A DNA stretch of 64,000 nucleotides from Hippophae tibetana (Eukaryota; Streptophyta; Magnoliopsida; Rosales; Elaeagnaceae), in contig CM072806.1 of the NCBI GenBank assembly GCA_037013495.1, positions 49,875,814 through 49,939,813 on the forward strand, read 5' to 3'. Position numbers and translations under genes: made by a program. The notes beneath the pieces were generated by a model. The model made no database searches. It was given only the letters and a program-made list of their open reading frames with translations, and was not told the origin of the DNA. Shown here in pieces: positions 36,930 through 48,634 of the stretch. The number at the start of each line of letters is the position of its first letter. Within the stretch, counting starts at the first letter, position 1.

Positions 36930-37220
36930 AGTGTGGCTTGGATCCGTAGTCACTTGATATGACTTGTATCCATAATCACTTGTTGTGTCTGGATCCACAA
37001 TTACCAGCATGAACTGGATCCATAATTTGGAGGTTGGAAAGCTAGGCAATGTCTTTTGGAAAGCAACTTGTATGAGTAGCATGACATAAAAGGTAGCAAT
37101 CAATCAAGTCCAATGCGACCTAAGTGGCAACATCCTAGATTGTGTAGCCTGGGTGGTGGCATTCTAGAAAGTATAACCTTAAAGGCAGCATTCTAAATGG
37201 CATAGCTTCATACTGTGCAA
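36930..37220 (+). repeat. Two short degenerate tandem arrays
   Basis: At 36940-37025 three to four units of about 34 bp share TGGATCCATAATCACTTG. At 37080-37210 three to four units of about 37 bp share GGCAGCATTCTAGA and GTATAACCT-like words. These continue the repeat-rich style of 33.8-35.7 kb. Confidence 0.55.
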
Positions 37221-37797
37221 CCTATCTTGCAAAGGTATAATCTTCCTTCATGTGTGAATCTCTACTTTCTTGGTGTGATGTCTATCTAACAATTGTAGCT
37301 ATAGGCATCTACCTCAAGATCAGTGACATCATTGGCATGACTATTCTAACCTCATTATGCCATTCATTTGGCCTTGGGAATGTTCCTTAAGATGAGTTAG
37401 ACAAAGTTAGTTTGAACTGCACGTGCCTTCATAAATGGCGATCACTATGAGATGACCGATATCTTTGCCTTTTGGACTTGTAGAAGCTCAATGCTAGCTA
37501 ATGTTTGGTAAATTAGGCTAGTCTGCCTAGCCGTTCTACCTAGATGCTCTATTTGGCTATTCTTCTTGGGAGGTCGGTCTACCTGACTACTTTGTTTCAT
37601 TGGCCTACTTGGATGACTACCTTGTCATAGTGTATGTTGAGTACATCTTTTAAGTGGATGACTAGATGCATGTTCTATATGGCCTCTGCCATAATAGGTT
37701 AGTGATCGGGACGTGACTTAGCCTAGGGTCCAGCTCCTACTCGAATGCTATTGAGAGTTCCTCATCGAGAGTCTGTTGCCTGATTTGAATATGAGAT

Positions 37798-37879
37798 GTT
37801 TGAGGTAGCAATCCAGAATTAGGGCAATTGAGCTCCTCCTGTTAGGTTTTTGACCTAATTCTGGATTGTTACCTCAAAC
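37798..37879. repeat. Inverted repeat, 26-bp arms
   Basis: The left arm GTTTGAGGTAGCAATCCAGA (continuing ATTAGG) pairs with the right arm CCTAATTCTGGATTGTTACC (continuing TCAAAC), with one mismatch across a 30-base loop. It marks a sharp border between the repeat-rich, GC-mixed block on the left and very AT-rich DNA on the right. Confidence 0.85.
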
Positions 37880-40800
37880 ATAACATATAATCAATTATTT
37901 TAGGAAGCTTTGATTTTCTTATTTAATTCACTCACTAAAAGATAATTAATAATATAATCAATTATTTTTTACACTAAATATAATTTTAAAAAATAATTAA
38001 AATTTAACATATTTAAGAAATTTTTGATTTCTCTTTAATTCTATTATAATATTCATAAGTGTTTTGATTTTTCATTTTAAAATTTTCATTAAGAAATAAT
38101 TTATAAATTTTAAATCTTTTCACGTAGAGTTAATTATTTTATAAATTTTTAATTTTTTTTAATTATTTACATTTAAAGATAATTAGGACATATAATTAAT
38201 TATTTTTAACACTAAATAAAATTTATAAAAAAAATTAATTAAAATTAATTTATAGCTGAATTAAATTATACTAGTGAAGACATTGATAATTAGAGTGTAA
38301 CTCATTAATTAATGTTTGACATGTGATATTTGGGTTAGGATATTAATTTTCAAATAAAAATATAAATTCTATAATAATTATAAAACTATTTTGATTTTAT
38401 TTAAAACTAGTTATGCTAATTATTATTTTTATTCAATTTTGAAGGCTTATTTTCATATATTGTTGAATAAGCTTTCACATTTTGTTTTTAATATTGGTTT
38501 GAGAAAGAATTCTGTCTATTTATTATGCTTATTTGGGATATGATATCTATGGTTTTTAAGTCTCATTAATATTATTGTCATTGCATGACTTGATAATAAT
38601 ATATATTTGTAAGAAGAACCCTACACGTTGACTTATCCCTTCCTTTTGTCTCCAAAACAAACAATTCTTAATATTTTATTTTATTTTTCTTTTCTCCATC
38701 TTTCCTCTATTTTTTTTAAATTCATCAATCTATTTTAAACTTTCTCCTTTTTTTGATAGAAAAAGGGTAAAACAGACAATCCCAGAACAAACATGCTTAA
38801 CATAGGATGTATAAGGTAAGTGAGAATAGACATTTGGGCTAAGTTAGTATTTTGGTGCAAAACAATAAAGGGATAACATAATTGCTCAATGGGGGTAACT
38901 AAGGACAGATAAATATAGGTGGCTTGAAAAGTTCAAATGATCTAAAAAAGGCTTAAATCCTCTCTCTATCCAAGTGACACCTAAATTTTTTACCTCAGAC
39001 ACTAAAGAGGATTCTAGAGTTAGTTAGAGATATACAAATCATCAAAGCATGAGATCCACACAAGCATCACAAAATAACCATACAAATTCACAAAGTTATG
39101 GCATGTGTAAAAGCAAAAATGCATTTCAGATAAAATGAAGAAGAAAAATTTATGCATACATATTCTCAAGAAATACACATGTCAAAACATCCATATTTCA
39201 ATTTAAGCCAAAGGCATACCAACCATATATCAATATGGTCCCTGTAAAATTCATTTTACATGCAATAAGATAGCCAAGAGTAAATGTATCAGTCTCAAGA
39301 AACACAATAATAATAACTAACAAGAGAGATGATAAGGAAAGTCTCAAAGAAGATCAAAGTCCAAAAAGAAGGGGAAAATGCCTCAAATGACATCAACAAC
39401 AACATCCCTAAGGGGAGGAAAAGACAAGAGATGCTACTAAAACCACTAAGCAAGTAAGAAAGGCACTAGTTTCAACCAAGAAACAAATGACATGCTTAGA
39501 TAGGGTCAACATCCCAAACACCATAAGTGAAAACAACACACACATGTTTAGTTACAACAATGAAAATAGGTCAACAATCTTAAAGATAGGTAAGTAACCT
39601 ATATGACATACATATGCACATAGCAAACTAGAATATGCATAGTATAGAGAAACACTCATGAATATAAGCTTGTAATGACACCTTAGTTAACTTCAGGGAA
39701 ACAACCAAAGCATAGAAGAAGGACGAGTAGGAAAAAGGTGGAAAGAAACCAAAGAGAAATAAACAGAGAATTAGCACATAACATACTAGGTATGGGAACA
39801 AAGAACCTAGTAAAATAGATGAGATGTATTCTATATGACATGGCATAAGAATGATAGGACTAGAAAGAAAATCATATGACACTACATGATAAATATATAT
39901 CATGATACTCTTGCAAATAGTCACTGAAAAAGAAGTAAACAGTAAGCAGAGTAGAAAACTAATAATGGGTCAAATAGTCTGGCATATTAACAAGTAAAAT
40001 AGTCAACATACTATGCAAGTCAAAGAAACAGAGAAAAAAGAGAGAGATACGTGTGAATAGTAAAACATGGAACATGTAGATAACAAACAAAATAACATAA
40101 ATTTACATACACAAGAACTACATTCGAAGATAGAAAGGAAGAAAACACCGCAGTCCCAATAGATAAACTAGAAAATGTGATCAAACAACATCCCTCTATT
40201 TAAAGAATTTAAGAGGGGCTACTGAATTAGGAGATAGTCTCAAAGTCATATGAGTATGAGAAGTATATGAAGTTAGGAGATAGTATCTAAGTCATATAAG
40301 CATTATTTGTAGTCATAAATTTAGTGTCAAGAATCCATTTTCACTTTGACTCTATTCCTCACAAGTTAATACTCTCCCAAACAATGAATCCTATTGGTTC
40401 AAACACTCATACTAATTTATATGTGAAAGAGTTGATGTATAGAAATGAACTAATATGTTCACATATGTATAAAGAAGAAAGGCTCAAAGTGTTATTTTAA
40501 CATTGATCTCATGAAAGGAATCAAATGTAAGGATTTATAAAATATTATACATTACTTTCATGCATTAATCAAATTCATCAAATAAAAATATCAAGTAATA
40601 TGCCTTTTTAAAAAATGTAGGAAAATGCAATGACTTCTTAGGGTATTACTTCCTATATTTTCTTTTGCATTAAACCATTTCTCACAACTGTTTAGACTTT
40701 TTGGGTCATATTATATAGATTATACTATTCATTTTCCTCTCTTTCTTTCTATTTTTGCTTTCTTTCTCTTATATTCTTTTTTATAAGAGAATCTATTCTT

Positions 40801-42330
40801 TTAGAGAGTGGACCTATGTATAGATTGTACATTTTTTTTATATGGTAAAGTGAGTGGTTAATATTTGGCCTTTTTGTTTGTATTTGTATAGATAACCCTA
40901 GATATATCTCTTTTTCAATAGAAGTCATGCAAGAATAAAGAAAAGCATATACTGTCAATTTCTACTTAAATCATTTAATCTAAGCAAATGAAAAATAAAT
41001 ATATAAGACTTCATTAAGATGTAAAATCCAAATATTCAATGCTAAATCCTATAGAGATCATCTAATATTTTGAAGAAATAAGAAATGTGTTTGGAGTAGA
41101 AAAAAATATATTTCACTAAGAATAACGAAAATTAGGCTCAAATTATATCTCATGAAGATAGTCTATCCTATTTGATTCCTAAACACCGACTTTGGGTTTA
41201 GTATAATTTTCACACCTTATCAAGAAATACTAGTCATGACAAAAACAAACTAATTATTACATTATTTAATTATATGTTTTTGAAAATTAATCTAATAGTA
41301 CAAAAAGACTTAATCATCGTTTAAATTTAATTCTAAGACAATAAATTTTAGTGAAAATTTTAAGAACTAATCCTAAAATTCTAAAAATTACTAAATCACA
41401 AAAAAAAAATCAAACATAATAAAAATGAAAACGTAAACATAAAAATTTTAAAATTGTTAAAATTGTTGAAATTAAGCATGATAAATTTTCATCATCCCCA
41501 ACCTAGAGTTTACATTGTCCTCAATGTAACAATTATAAATTGAAGATAAAGAGAAAATAGAAGAAAAGTTACCTATTTATTGAGAATGTGGAAGTAGTGA
41601 TGGAGAAATGCTGGTGCATCCACCATGTGTATCATTAATGTTCACACAGGCAGATCGTTGTGAACTTCTAATATCTCAACAAATAATTTTAGTTTTAATA
41701 ATTTTAAAATTATTTACATGCAATTAAACTAAAATAAACAAAATAAATTAAATAAATAAAACAAATAAAGAAAATTACCTAAAATGATGGGTTTCCTCCT
41801 ATCAAACGCTTAGTTTAATTTCTTAGCAAGACATAACTTGGGGATTTCATTTTAAGTAAACTCAATATCCTCACATCATTAAGTCAATCAAACCTACAAC
41901 TAAGACAAGTTTGTCTACTTATACTTTTTAAGTTATGACCTATGGATTTTTCAAAATTTTATTTACTTAAAATTAGGGACATGATTGTGTGTTTTAAATA
42001 ACCCACTTCTAGGTACAAGTCAAAAAACTAAGGCATCAAAACACAGTTGTACCTAAATCTAACAAAATAACTACCTCTTTTTATCACAGATTCTGATTAA
42101 AAGCTTTGAAATTTTGGAGATAGCTTTATAATTTTTATTTTATTTTATTTTAATCTCTAAGTTAAATAACATAATAGGTATTAACCAAGAGTGATCATAG
42201 GAAAGAATGGTGGGGCAAATCCTCCTTAAAAACCATCCTCCTAGATAGAGCAACATTCTGAGGAAAAACTAGTGGCATAAAGGCTTTCAAAAACTAGTTT
42301 CGTAGATCTTTACTTTTCATGCTATTACAA
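37880..42330. other. Intergenic; possible remnant of a tRNA-Asp-type LTR element near its right end
   Basis: 37880-41470 is AT-rich with no supported gene. At 41490-41530 and 41770-41830 it carries CATTGTCCTCAATGTAAC and GGGTTTCCTCCTATCAAACG. These resemble CATTATCCTCAATGTGTG and GGGTTGCCTCCCAAGAAGCG at 46320 and 46490 in the nested one-LTR element, in the same order and orientation. This suggests an older fossil of a similar family, but no ends are visible. Confidence 0.4.
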
Positions 42331-42334
42331 TTTA

Positions 42335-42480
42335 AGTTAATTAAGTTAATAAATTTAGTTAAGTGAAAATTTAAGTTAATTACATTAATAAATTAACTTA
42401 AGTAAAAATCTTAGTTAATTGCGTTAATAAATTAAGTTAAGTGAAAATCTAACTTACTTAAGTTAATAAATTAAGTACAA
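42335..42480 (+). repeat. ~48-bp tandem repeat, three units
   Basis: Units share TTAAGTTAATTAAGTTAATA, AATTAAGTTAAGTGAAAATC and close variants. Low-complexity AT DNA; no coding role seen. Confidence 0.7.
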
Positions 42481-42686
42481 GTCTAACTTAATTAATTTTT
42501 TAATTATTTATTTATTTTTTAGAGTTCATTATTTAAATAATTTTTTAAATTTTAAATTATTTTTGTTTTTTTAATTTTTTTTGAACTCAAAAAAAAATAA
42601 AAAAAAATCACAATTATTTACAACACAAAATGTTTTCAAAATTTTGATAAATAATTTAAAAATGTTATTCCTTCCTCAGTAATAGT

Positions 42687-43040
42687 TGTCAAAAACTTGA
42701 TGAAACAAGACCAGTGCACATGGGTGGCCGTTAGGCCTTGTTAGTGCCCTGCGTACATGGGTTGAGTGAGCGTGTGATGCCTATCATATATAGGTAGTGC
42801 TTAGGTCCTTAGGCTGCATGCGTGACTATGTGCCACCTTTGCGCATATGGGGTAGTTAGGCACAATGCTTATAAAACCCACGTAAGGGTGCAGTTAGCAG
42901 GCAATTTTGTTTTCACTCTTATGAGTTTTTTTTCTTTTCTTTACAAAGCTTGTTATATGAATTTCATTGAGTTTAATTGATGAATTTTTCTTTTAGTTTA
43001 GTACAATACAATTTCTTTTCGAAGCACTAAGTGTGCTACA
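42687..43040 (+). repeat. 5' LTR of the gypsy fossil
   Basis: Begins TGTCAAAAACTTG and ends GTGTGCTACA. It shares blocks such as CATGGGTTGAG, GCGTGTGATGCCTA, TTTTGTTTTCACTCTTAT and ACAAAGCTTGTT with the sequence from 51567. Confidence 0.85.
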
Positions 43041-45110
43041 TAAGAATTGGTATCAGAGCGACAGTTTGTATTGCAACTCAGATGGCAACATCTGGAAACC
43101 AAACCCTTGGTAATGGAAGTGATGATGTGAAGAATCTGTGAGCTACAATGGCTGGTCTTGATAGCAGGTTCGAGCAACATATTGAAAAGGTGTCACGAGA
43201 CCTTCCACAATCACTCCAGAAAACCACCAATCAAATTCAAGCTCAATTGTGTGACATTCAAAAACACTTTCGATCTCATGGAAAGGAAATCCTTCAAGAC
43301 ACAAAACCCATGCCGCTTGAGAAAACATCATGCCCATTATTCAATCTTCCTCATAAGTAGTCATTTCATACAAACTTTGATGAAGAATTTGCAACACCTT
43401 CAATACTGAGTCCCAGAAACTATGGATTTGATGGAGGAACTTCAGAATGGACCAACAATAGAATGATCAATGAAAGACAATTCCGCTAATCAACACCACG
43501 AGAAGTAAGATTATAGGCTCAACATCGATCTTCCTACCTTCATTGGACATTCCTATATGGAAGAGTTCTTAGACTGGTTAGCTGTTATAGAAAACTTCTT
43601 TGATTACACTGATATACTATAGGAGAATAAGGTTAATTTAGTAGTTTACAAGCTCAAGGGTGGAGCCTCTTCTTGGTGGGAACACATGAAGAATGTGAGG
43701 AGGCTGAGGGGAAAGAAACTTATGGTGCAATAGTTTCTGCCTATTGATTATGAGCAGCTCCCTGATGAGTGCTCAAAAAGTACTAAAATTATCATGATTT
43801 TATGCACATTAATTGATTAAAAATATATATATTTATATGATTTTATCATATATTTATATAAATTTGTCTTTTCGGAATTACGAGTATTTTTATTGTTTTT
43901 CAGGTATTTTCACTTAAAAAAGTAACTTAAATACTCAAATAAAAATACCAGAGACAATACATCGCAAATATATTCATAAATTAAATGAGGAAAGGTAAAA
44001 AAATATGGAAAAATTGGACAAAATGGGTCAAAAAGGAGGAAATTGCACATGCAACCGCCCAACCACGCCGACCAACGCGTGTGCTGCGCCAACATCTGTC
44101 CCAACTGCGCCCAGAAATGCGCGTGCCATGCCAACCCTTGCTCCTTTCTGCACGTGCCTCTGTGCACCGCTGCGCCCATCTGCCCCAATCCGTGCGCGTC
44201 ACCCCCACGGCAGCATGACATCATTCACTACTCCGCGTTTCTACCATTTTTAATCATTTTTTCACCCACTTTTTCTTCCTCTCCTCACCTATGAATACCC
44301 CCATTCTCTTCACTTCAAATCACATCTAAAACCACATCTTCTTTCTCTCCATTTCTTAGTTTTTTAGTTTTTTTTAGTTTTTAGTTTTTCTTAGGTTTAG
44401 AGTTCTTCTCTTTTTGAGAATAACTAATTATGTTTTTTTTTGCAATTTATTTTCTTTTTGATTCAATAAATAGGAGTGCAAATTCCGTTTGAAGGTTTTC
44501 CAACAACATGAATAACATCAAAGAACTATAAGGATTTTATTTTTTTTATAGTTATTTTTTATGCTTTATTCTTACATGTTATATTTAATTTGTCTATGAT
44601 TAAATTTAACTTTGCTGGCTATTTGTAAACATGATAATAATAACGTTGTTATGCTTGCGAAATATTAAATAGGTAAAAATCTCTAAAATGAATTGATTTT
44701 ATTTTTATTCAGGATTTTATATTAAGAATGTTAGAGAGAAATATATTATTTTTCATTACAAACTTAAATGTGAAAATTAGATTTTAAGGTTTAGTTATCC
44801 GTTCTGATTTAGAGTAGTACCCTTTTATTTGTTGGTACAATTGCCTGGTAGTTAGAGTGAAGCTTTATTTCAAAAGTTTTTTATAAGAATTATTATCTGG
44901 AAATGTATTAATAACATGTATTGAATCTCTATCTATGTTTATTTTTATGTCACTAGATTAAAAACACAAAAAAATCAAATATCGTGACAGAATGTTTAGG
45001 ATTTAATTTCATTTTTAAAAGTTTGAATAATAAACTAAAAACCACATACATTCCTTCCTTAGATCGACCTTGGGAGTATACTTATCATTTTGTATGAAAT
45101 GATTCGTGCA

Positions 45111-48100
45111 CACCCCCAAACTTAAGTTTTTGCTAGTCCTCGAGCAAAAGGAAAGAAATAAAACAAAGATGCATTTAAAATAGTGATTTTCCAAATATTT
45201 TTTTTAGTCATTCCAAATTACATAACTCAACGAAATAAAAGAATTTTATCTAAGTATCAAAATCAATTTAAAAATATATTACATTTTCACAATAAATTTT
45301 AGTGTGTGTGAAGTCTTTTCATATTTTATCACATGCAATCCGGATCAGTTTATGCAAATATAAAATCAAACAGATTTTAATGAAATCACAAATCTCATAC
45401 GTTTATTTTTCATTTCTCTCTCAACTAATGTAGACAAACACAACCAAAAATCATTAGGACTTTATTAAGCTTGTAATGTAGGGCTTAGGTAAAGGTAGGA
45501 TAAATGATATACTTAGCTCAATTTTTCCTAAACACATCATTTTAGGAATGAAACAACAGATCTTCTATCACCACAATAAATACTTCCCAATTTGGGATTT
45601 AACATCACATACAATAACCTTTTTTTTCATTTCTATTTTTTTTATTTCTACCTTTTTTTTCATTTCTGTTTTTTTCTTTTTAGAATCTATTTTTTTAAAG
45701 TATCTTCTTTTTTCCGATATATCATTAAATATTTACTAACAATTGTCACATGTTAGTGAGATAAGAAAAATAGATATATCTTAACACATATATATATATA
45801 TATATTTTGTTTTAGTAGGCTATTGAAATGAAATATAAAAATATATATAAACTTTGAAGCTCAAAAGGGGTATACTATGGATAAAGCATATGAAGGTAGA
45901 TAGAAAGGTTCAAACGATCCAAAGATGACCTAAATCATTTTATTAGTTAAATGTTTTCTATAATTTCGACTCGAGAGAAACTCAAACAAATTCTAAGAAC
46001 TGTGACACCACAAATATCAATTGAATTCCATACTCACATAAACATTTTCTAAATTACCATAGCAACTCAAAATTCAAGACAAGTGATCATTAATATTTTA
46101 ATTTGTAAAAATGAAACATACGTAAAAATTAATCATCGCTTAGACAATATTCAAAATTTTCAAGGAGTTATGCATCATTTATACCGAAGAAATAAAAATA
46201 AATCACTATTCATCGCAAACTATCTTCAATCAACCAAACAAAAAAAAATTCACAAGCAATAACATCCAGAAAGTATTTCAATTAAGTTTAATATATCTAC
46301 CACCCCCAAACTTAATATACACATTATCCTCAATGTGTGAAAGTTAAAGAACATATGAGAATGGTTTAAAGAAACTTCCTGATTTGGTTTGAATGGTTAA
46401 TTCAAAATAGCTTCATTTCTTCCAAATTGCACCTACGAGAATAAAATAACAACATAATAAAAATATAACAAGCGAAAAAAAACACATGGGTTGCCTCCCA
46501 AGAAGCGCTTGATTTATAGTCATCAGCTTGACTTCTCAATTTTTTTTTGTAAGTTAAGATTTGTGTGTCAAACAAAATCTCAACTTACTTGAAAAATTGA
46601 AAAATAAATTAAGCTAGCAATAATAACAATAAAAAAAATTTGTTTTTTTTTCTTTATGTGAGTTAAGATTTGTGTGTAAAACAAAATCTCAACTCACGAG
46701 AAAATGGAGAAATAAATTAAACAAGAAACAATAAGCAAAACAAAAAAAATGATTTTTTTTCTTTTTGGAAGTTAAGAGTTGTGTGTCAAATAAAATCTCA
46801 ACTTACTTGAAAATTTGAGAAATAAAGAAAACAAGCAACAATAAACACAAATTTTTTTTCTTCTTTTTGTAAGTTAATATTTGTGTGTCAAACAAAATCT
46901 AAACTTACGAGAAAATTGAAAAATAAAGAAAACAAAAAAAAAATAAGCGACAAGAATAAATTTAAATTTTTTTTGAATTAAAATCAGATTGATTGTTATT
47001 AATATCAACAATGAAAATAGTAAAACAAATCCCCAGCAACGGCGCCAAAAACTTGTTGTCTCTTTTGGAGAACATAAAACGTGCAAGCATACATGGTCAC
47101 AACTAATAATATTTGATAAGTAAGTTATCGTTCCCACATAGATTTGTTACTATAGTTTGTTGAGTACTAAAATTATCTCTCTTTGATTTTATTCAAAACG
47201 ATCGTTGATTGTAAAAAATTTAAGAAAAGAGTTTAAAAACAAAATAAAAGAAATCTAGGATTGCAATTTTTCACCAAATTAATCAACTCAAATCATGTTA
47301 TTTTCTTTTGATTTATATTTTTTAGTACATTTAATTTGTTAACCGAAAACTTCTAATTTTATCCATACATCTTTTCCGAGCTCCGTATAAACACACCTCG
47401 TTAAATTAATTCACTATATTCCTATGAGAATTAAATTCACCGAGATTCATTACGTTCTAAGTTCTAATGGCCACATTAGGGTATATTCTTATCCTTCATC
47501 ATAAATGTTATTCTATCTATGAGCAATATACACAAAAATGCCTCTTCCGAGTTTATTTATGTATCACACATCATTTGATGAAATTCGTAAATAATCAAAA
47601 ACATTAAGCACAAAATAGAATAAACAACTCAAATGTCTTATAAATCGTTCACAAATAATTAAAATAAAAGCATAATAAATTTAGATCAAATGCAACCCTA
47701 GAAAAATTAAATTACTTCATAAATTTAAAATAAAAATTACAACAATTTCAAAAAAATGAGATGAAGAAAACAGAAAATTAAAACATCTCTTAGCACAAAT
47801 ATTTGGCACACGTAGAACACAACAAAAGCCAAAAAATGGCTTCTGCGTGTTCTGTAGTCCAAAACCGAACAATACAAAAAATCTTAAAAACTAAACACTC
47901 CAAAAAAAACTTTTTTACTCTCTCATACTATCCTCTATTTATAACATCAAATTTAAAAAATATATATATATTAAAAAATATTTTTTTTAATACACACGGG
48001 GGGTAGATAGGTGTGGAGAAATTAATTAATTAAAAAGCGTGGGGGACAAAAAATGGTATTGAAAACGAAAACTGTGTAACGTACGCGTCACTGCTCATTT

Positions 48101-48634
48101 TTTAAATTCACGCTGCCACGTGTCGGCTTCTGATTCGCTGCAAGGATTAGTGTGGACACGTGGCAGCATTTCATTTGCTGAAGATCCGGTTGCACGCAGA
48201 GATCAGCGTACGGGATCAGAGGCGCGCGCAACGTGGGGGGACAGCGGCTGGACACGTCAGACACGTGGGTTCCACTCGGCACCGAGCGGCGTGAAAGACA
48301 AACACCTACACCCACACGAGTTGGTCGGGTGTGATTGAGACATAAATTTGCATTTTGACCCCCAAATTTAATTCAAATTACATTTTAAACTTTCTAATTT
48401 AAATTATATTTTTGACTTTTATAAATTGCAATTAAGAACTCTATTATTTGAAATTATATTTTTGGACATAAATTTGCAATTAATTAAGTTTTCGATACAA
48501 ATTATTTAATTTTCTTAAAATATAAAAAACAGTAAATACTAATTTATTAAACTAAAATTAACTAAAAATATGAAGAATATAGCAATTATAATTAATAAAA
48601 TAGATGAAAATAACTATATAAAATACAGTTATCA
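45111..48634 (-). mobile_element. Non-autonomous one-LTR element, tRNA-Asp primed, nested in the solo LTR
   Basis: Flanked by GTGCA (45106-45110 and 48635-48639). Read on minus: an LTR at 48634-47054 (TGATAACTG..GACAACA), then AGTTTT, then the primer site TGGCGCCGTTGCTGGGGAT (47047-47029). That site complements the 3' end of plant tRNA-Asp, as in Athila/Tat elements, with one mismatch. A 1.9-kb internal region follows with a hairpin array but no recognisable protein. The other end is a G-rich polypurine-type tract (AAGTTTGGGGGTG) directly against the duplicated target, so only one LTR is present. The LTR is of the same family as 17552-19549. Confidence 0.8.
46541..46925 (-). repeat. Four-unit hairpin tandem array in the element leader
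   Basis: Four units of 102-109 bp each contain an inverted repeat of about 40-50 bases at 46549-46588, 46658-46697, 46767-46806 and 46869-46918. The typical left arm is GTAAGTTAAGATTTGTG and the right arm CAAAATCTCAACTTAC. In unit two both arms change together (GTGAGTT paired with AACTCAC). Units are separated by T-rich and A-rich spacers. The array lies just inside the primer site of the one-LTR element. Confidence 0.85.

Noticed and set aside
44043-44294. GC-rich, cysteine-rich overlapping open frames on both strands
   Set aside because: They lie inside the solo LTR (43763-48707), in its GC-rich segment. All frames are open because stop codons are rare there, and no protein family matches.
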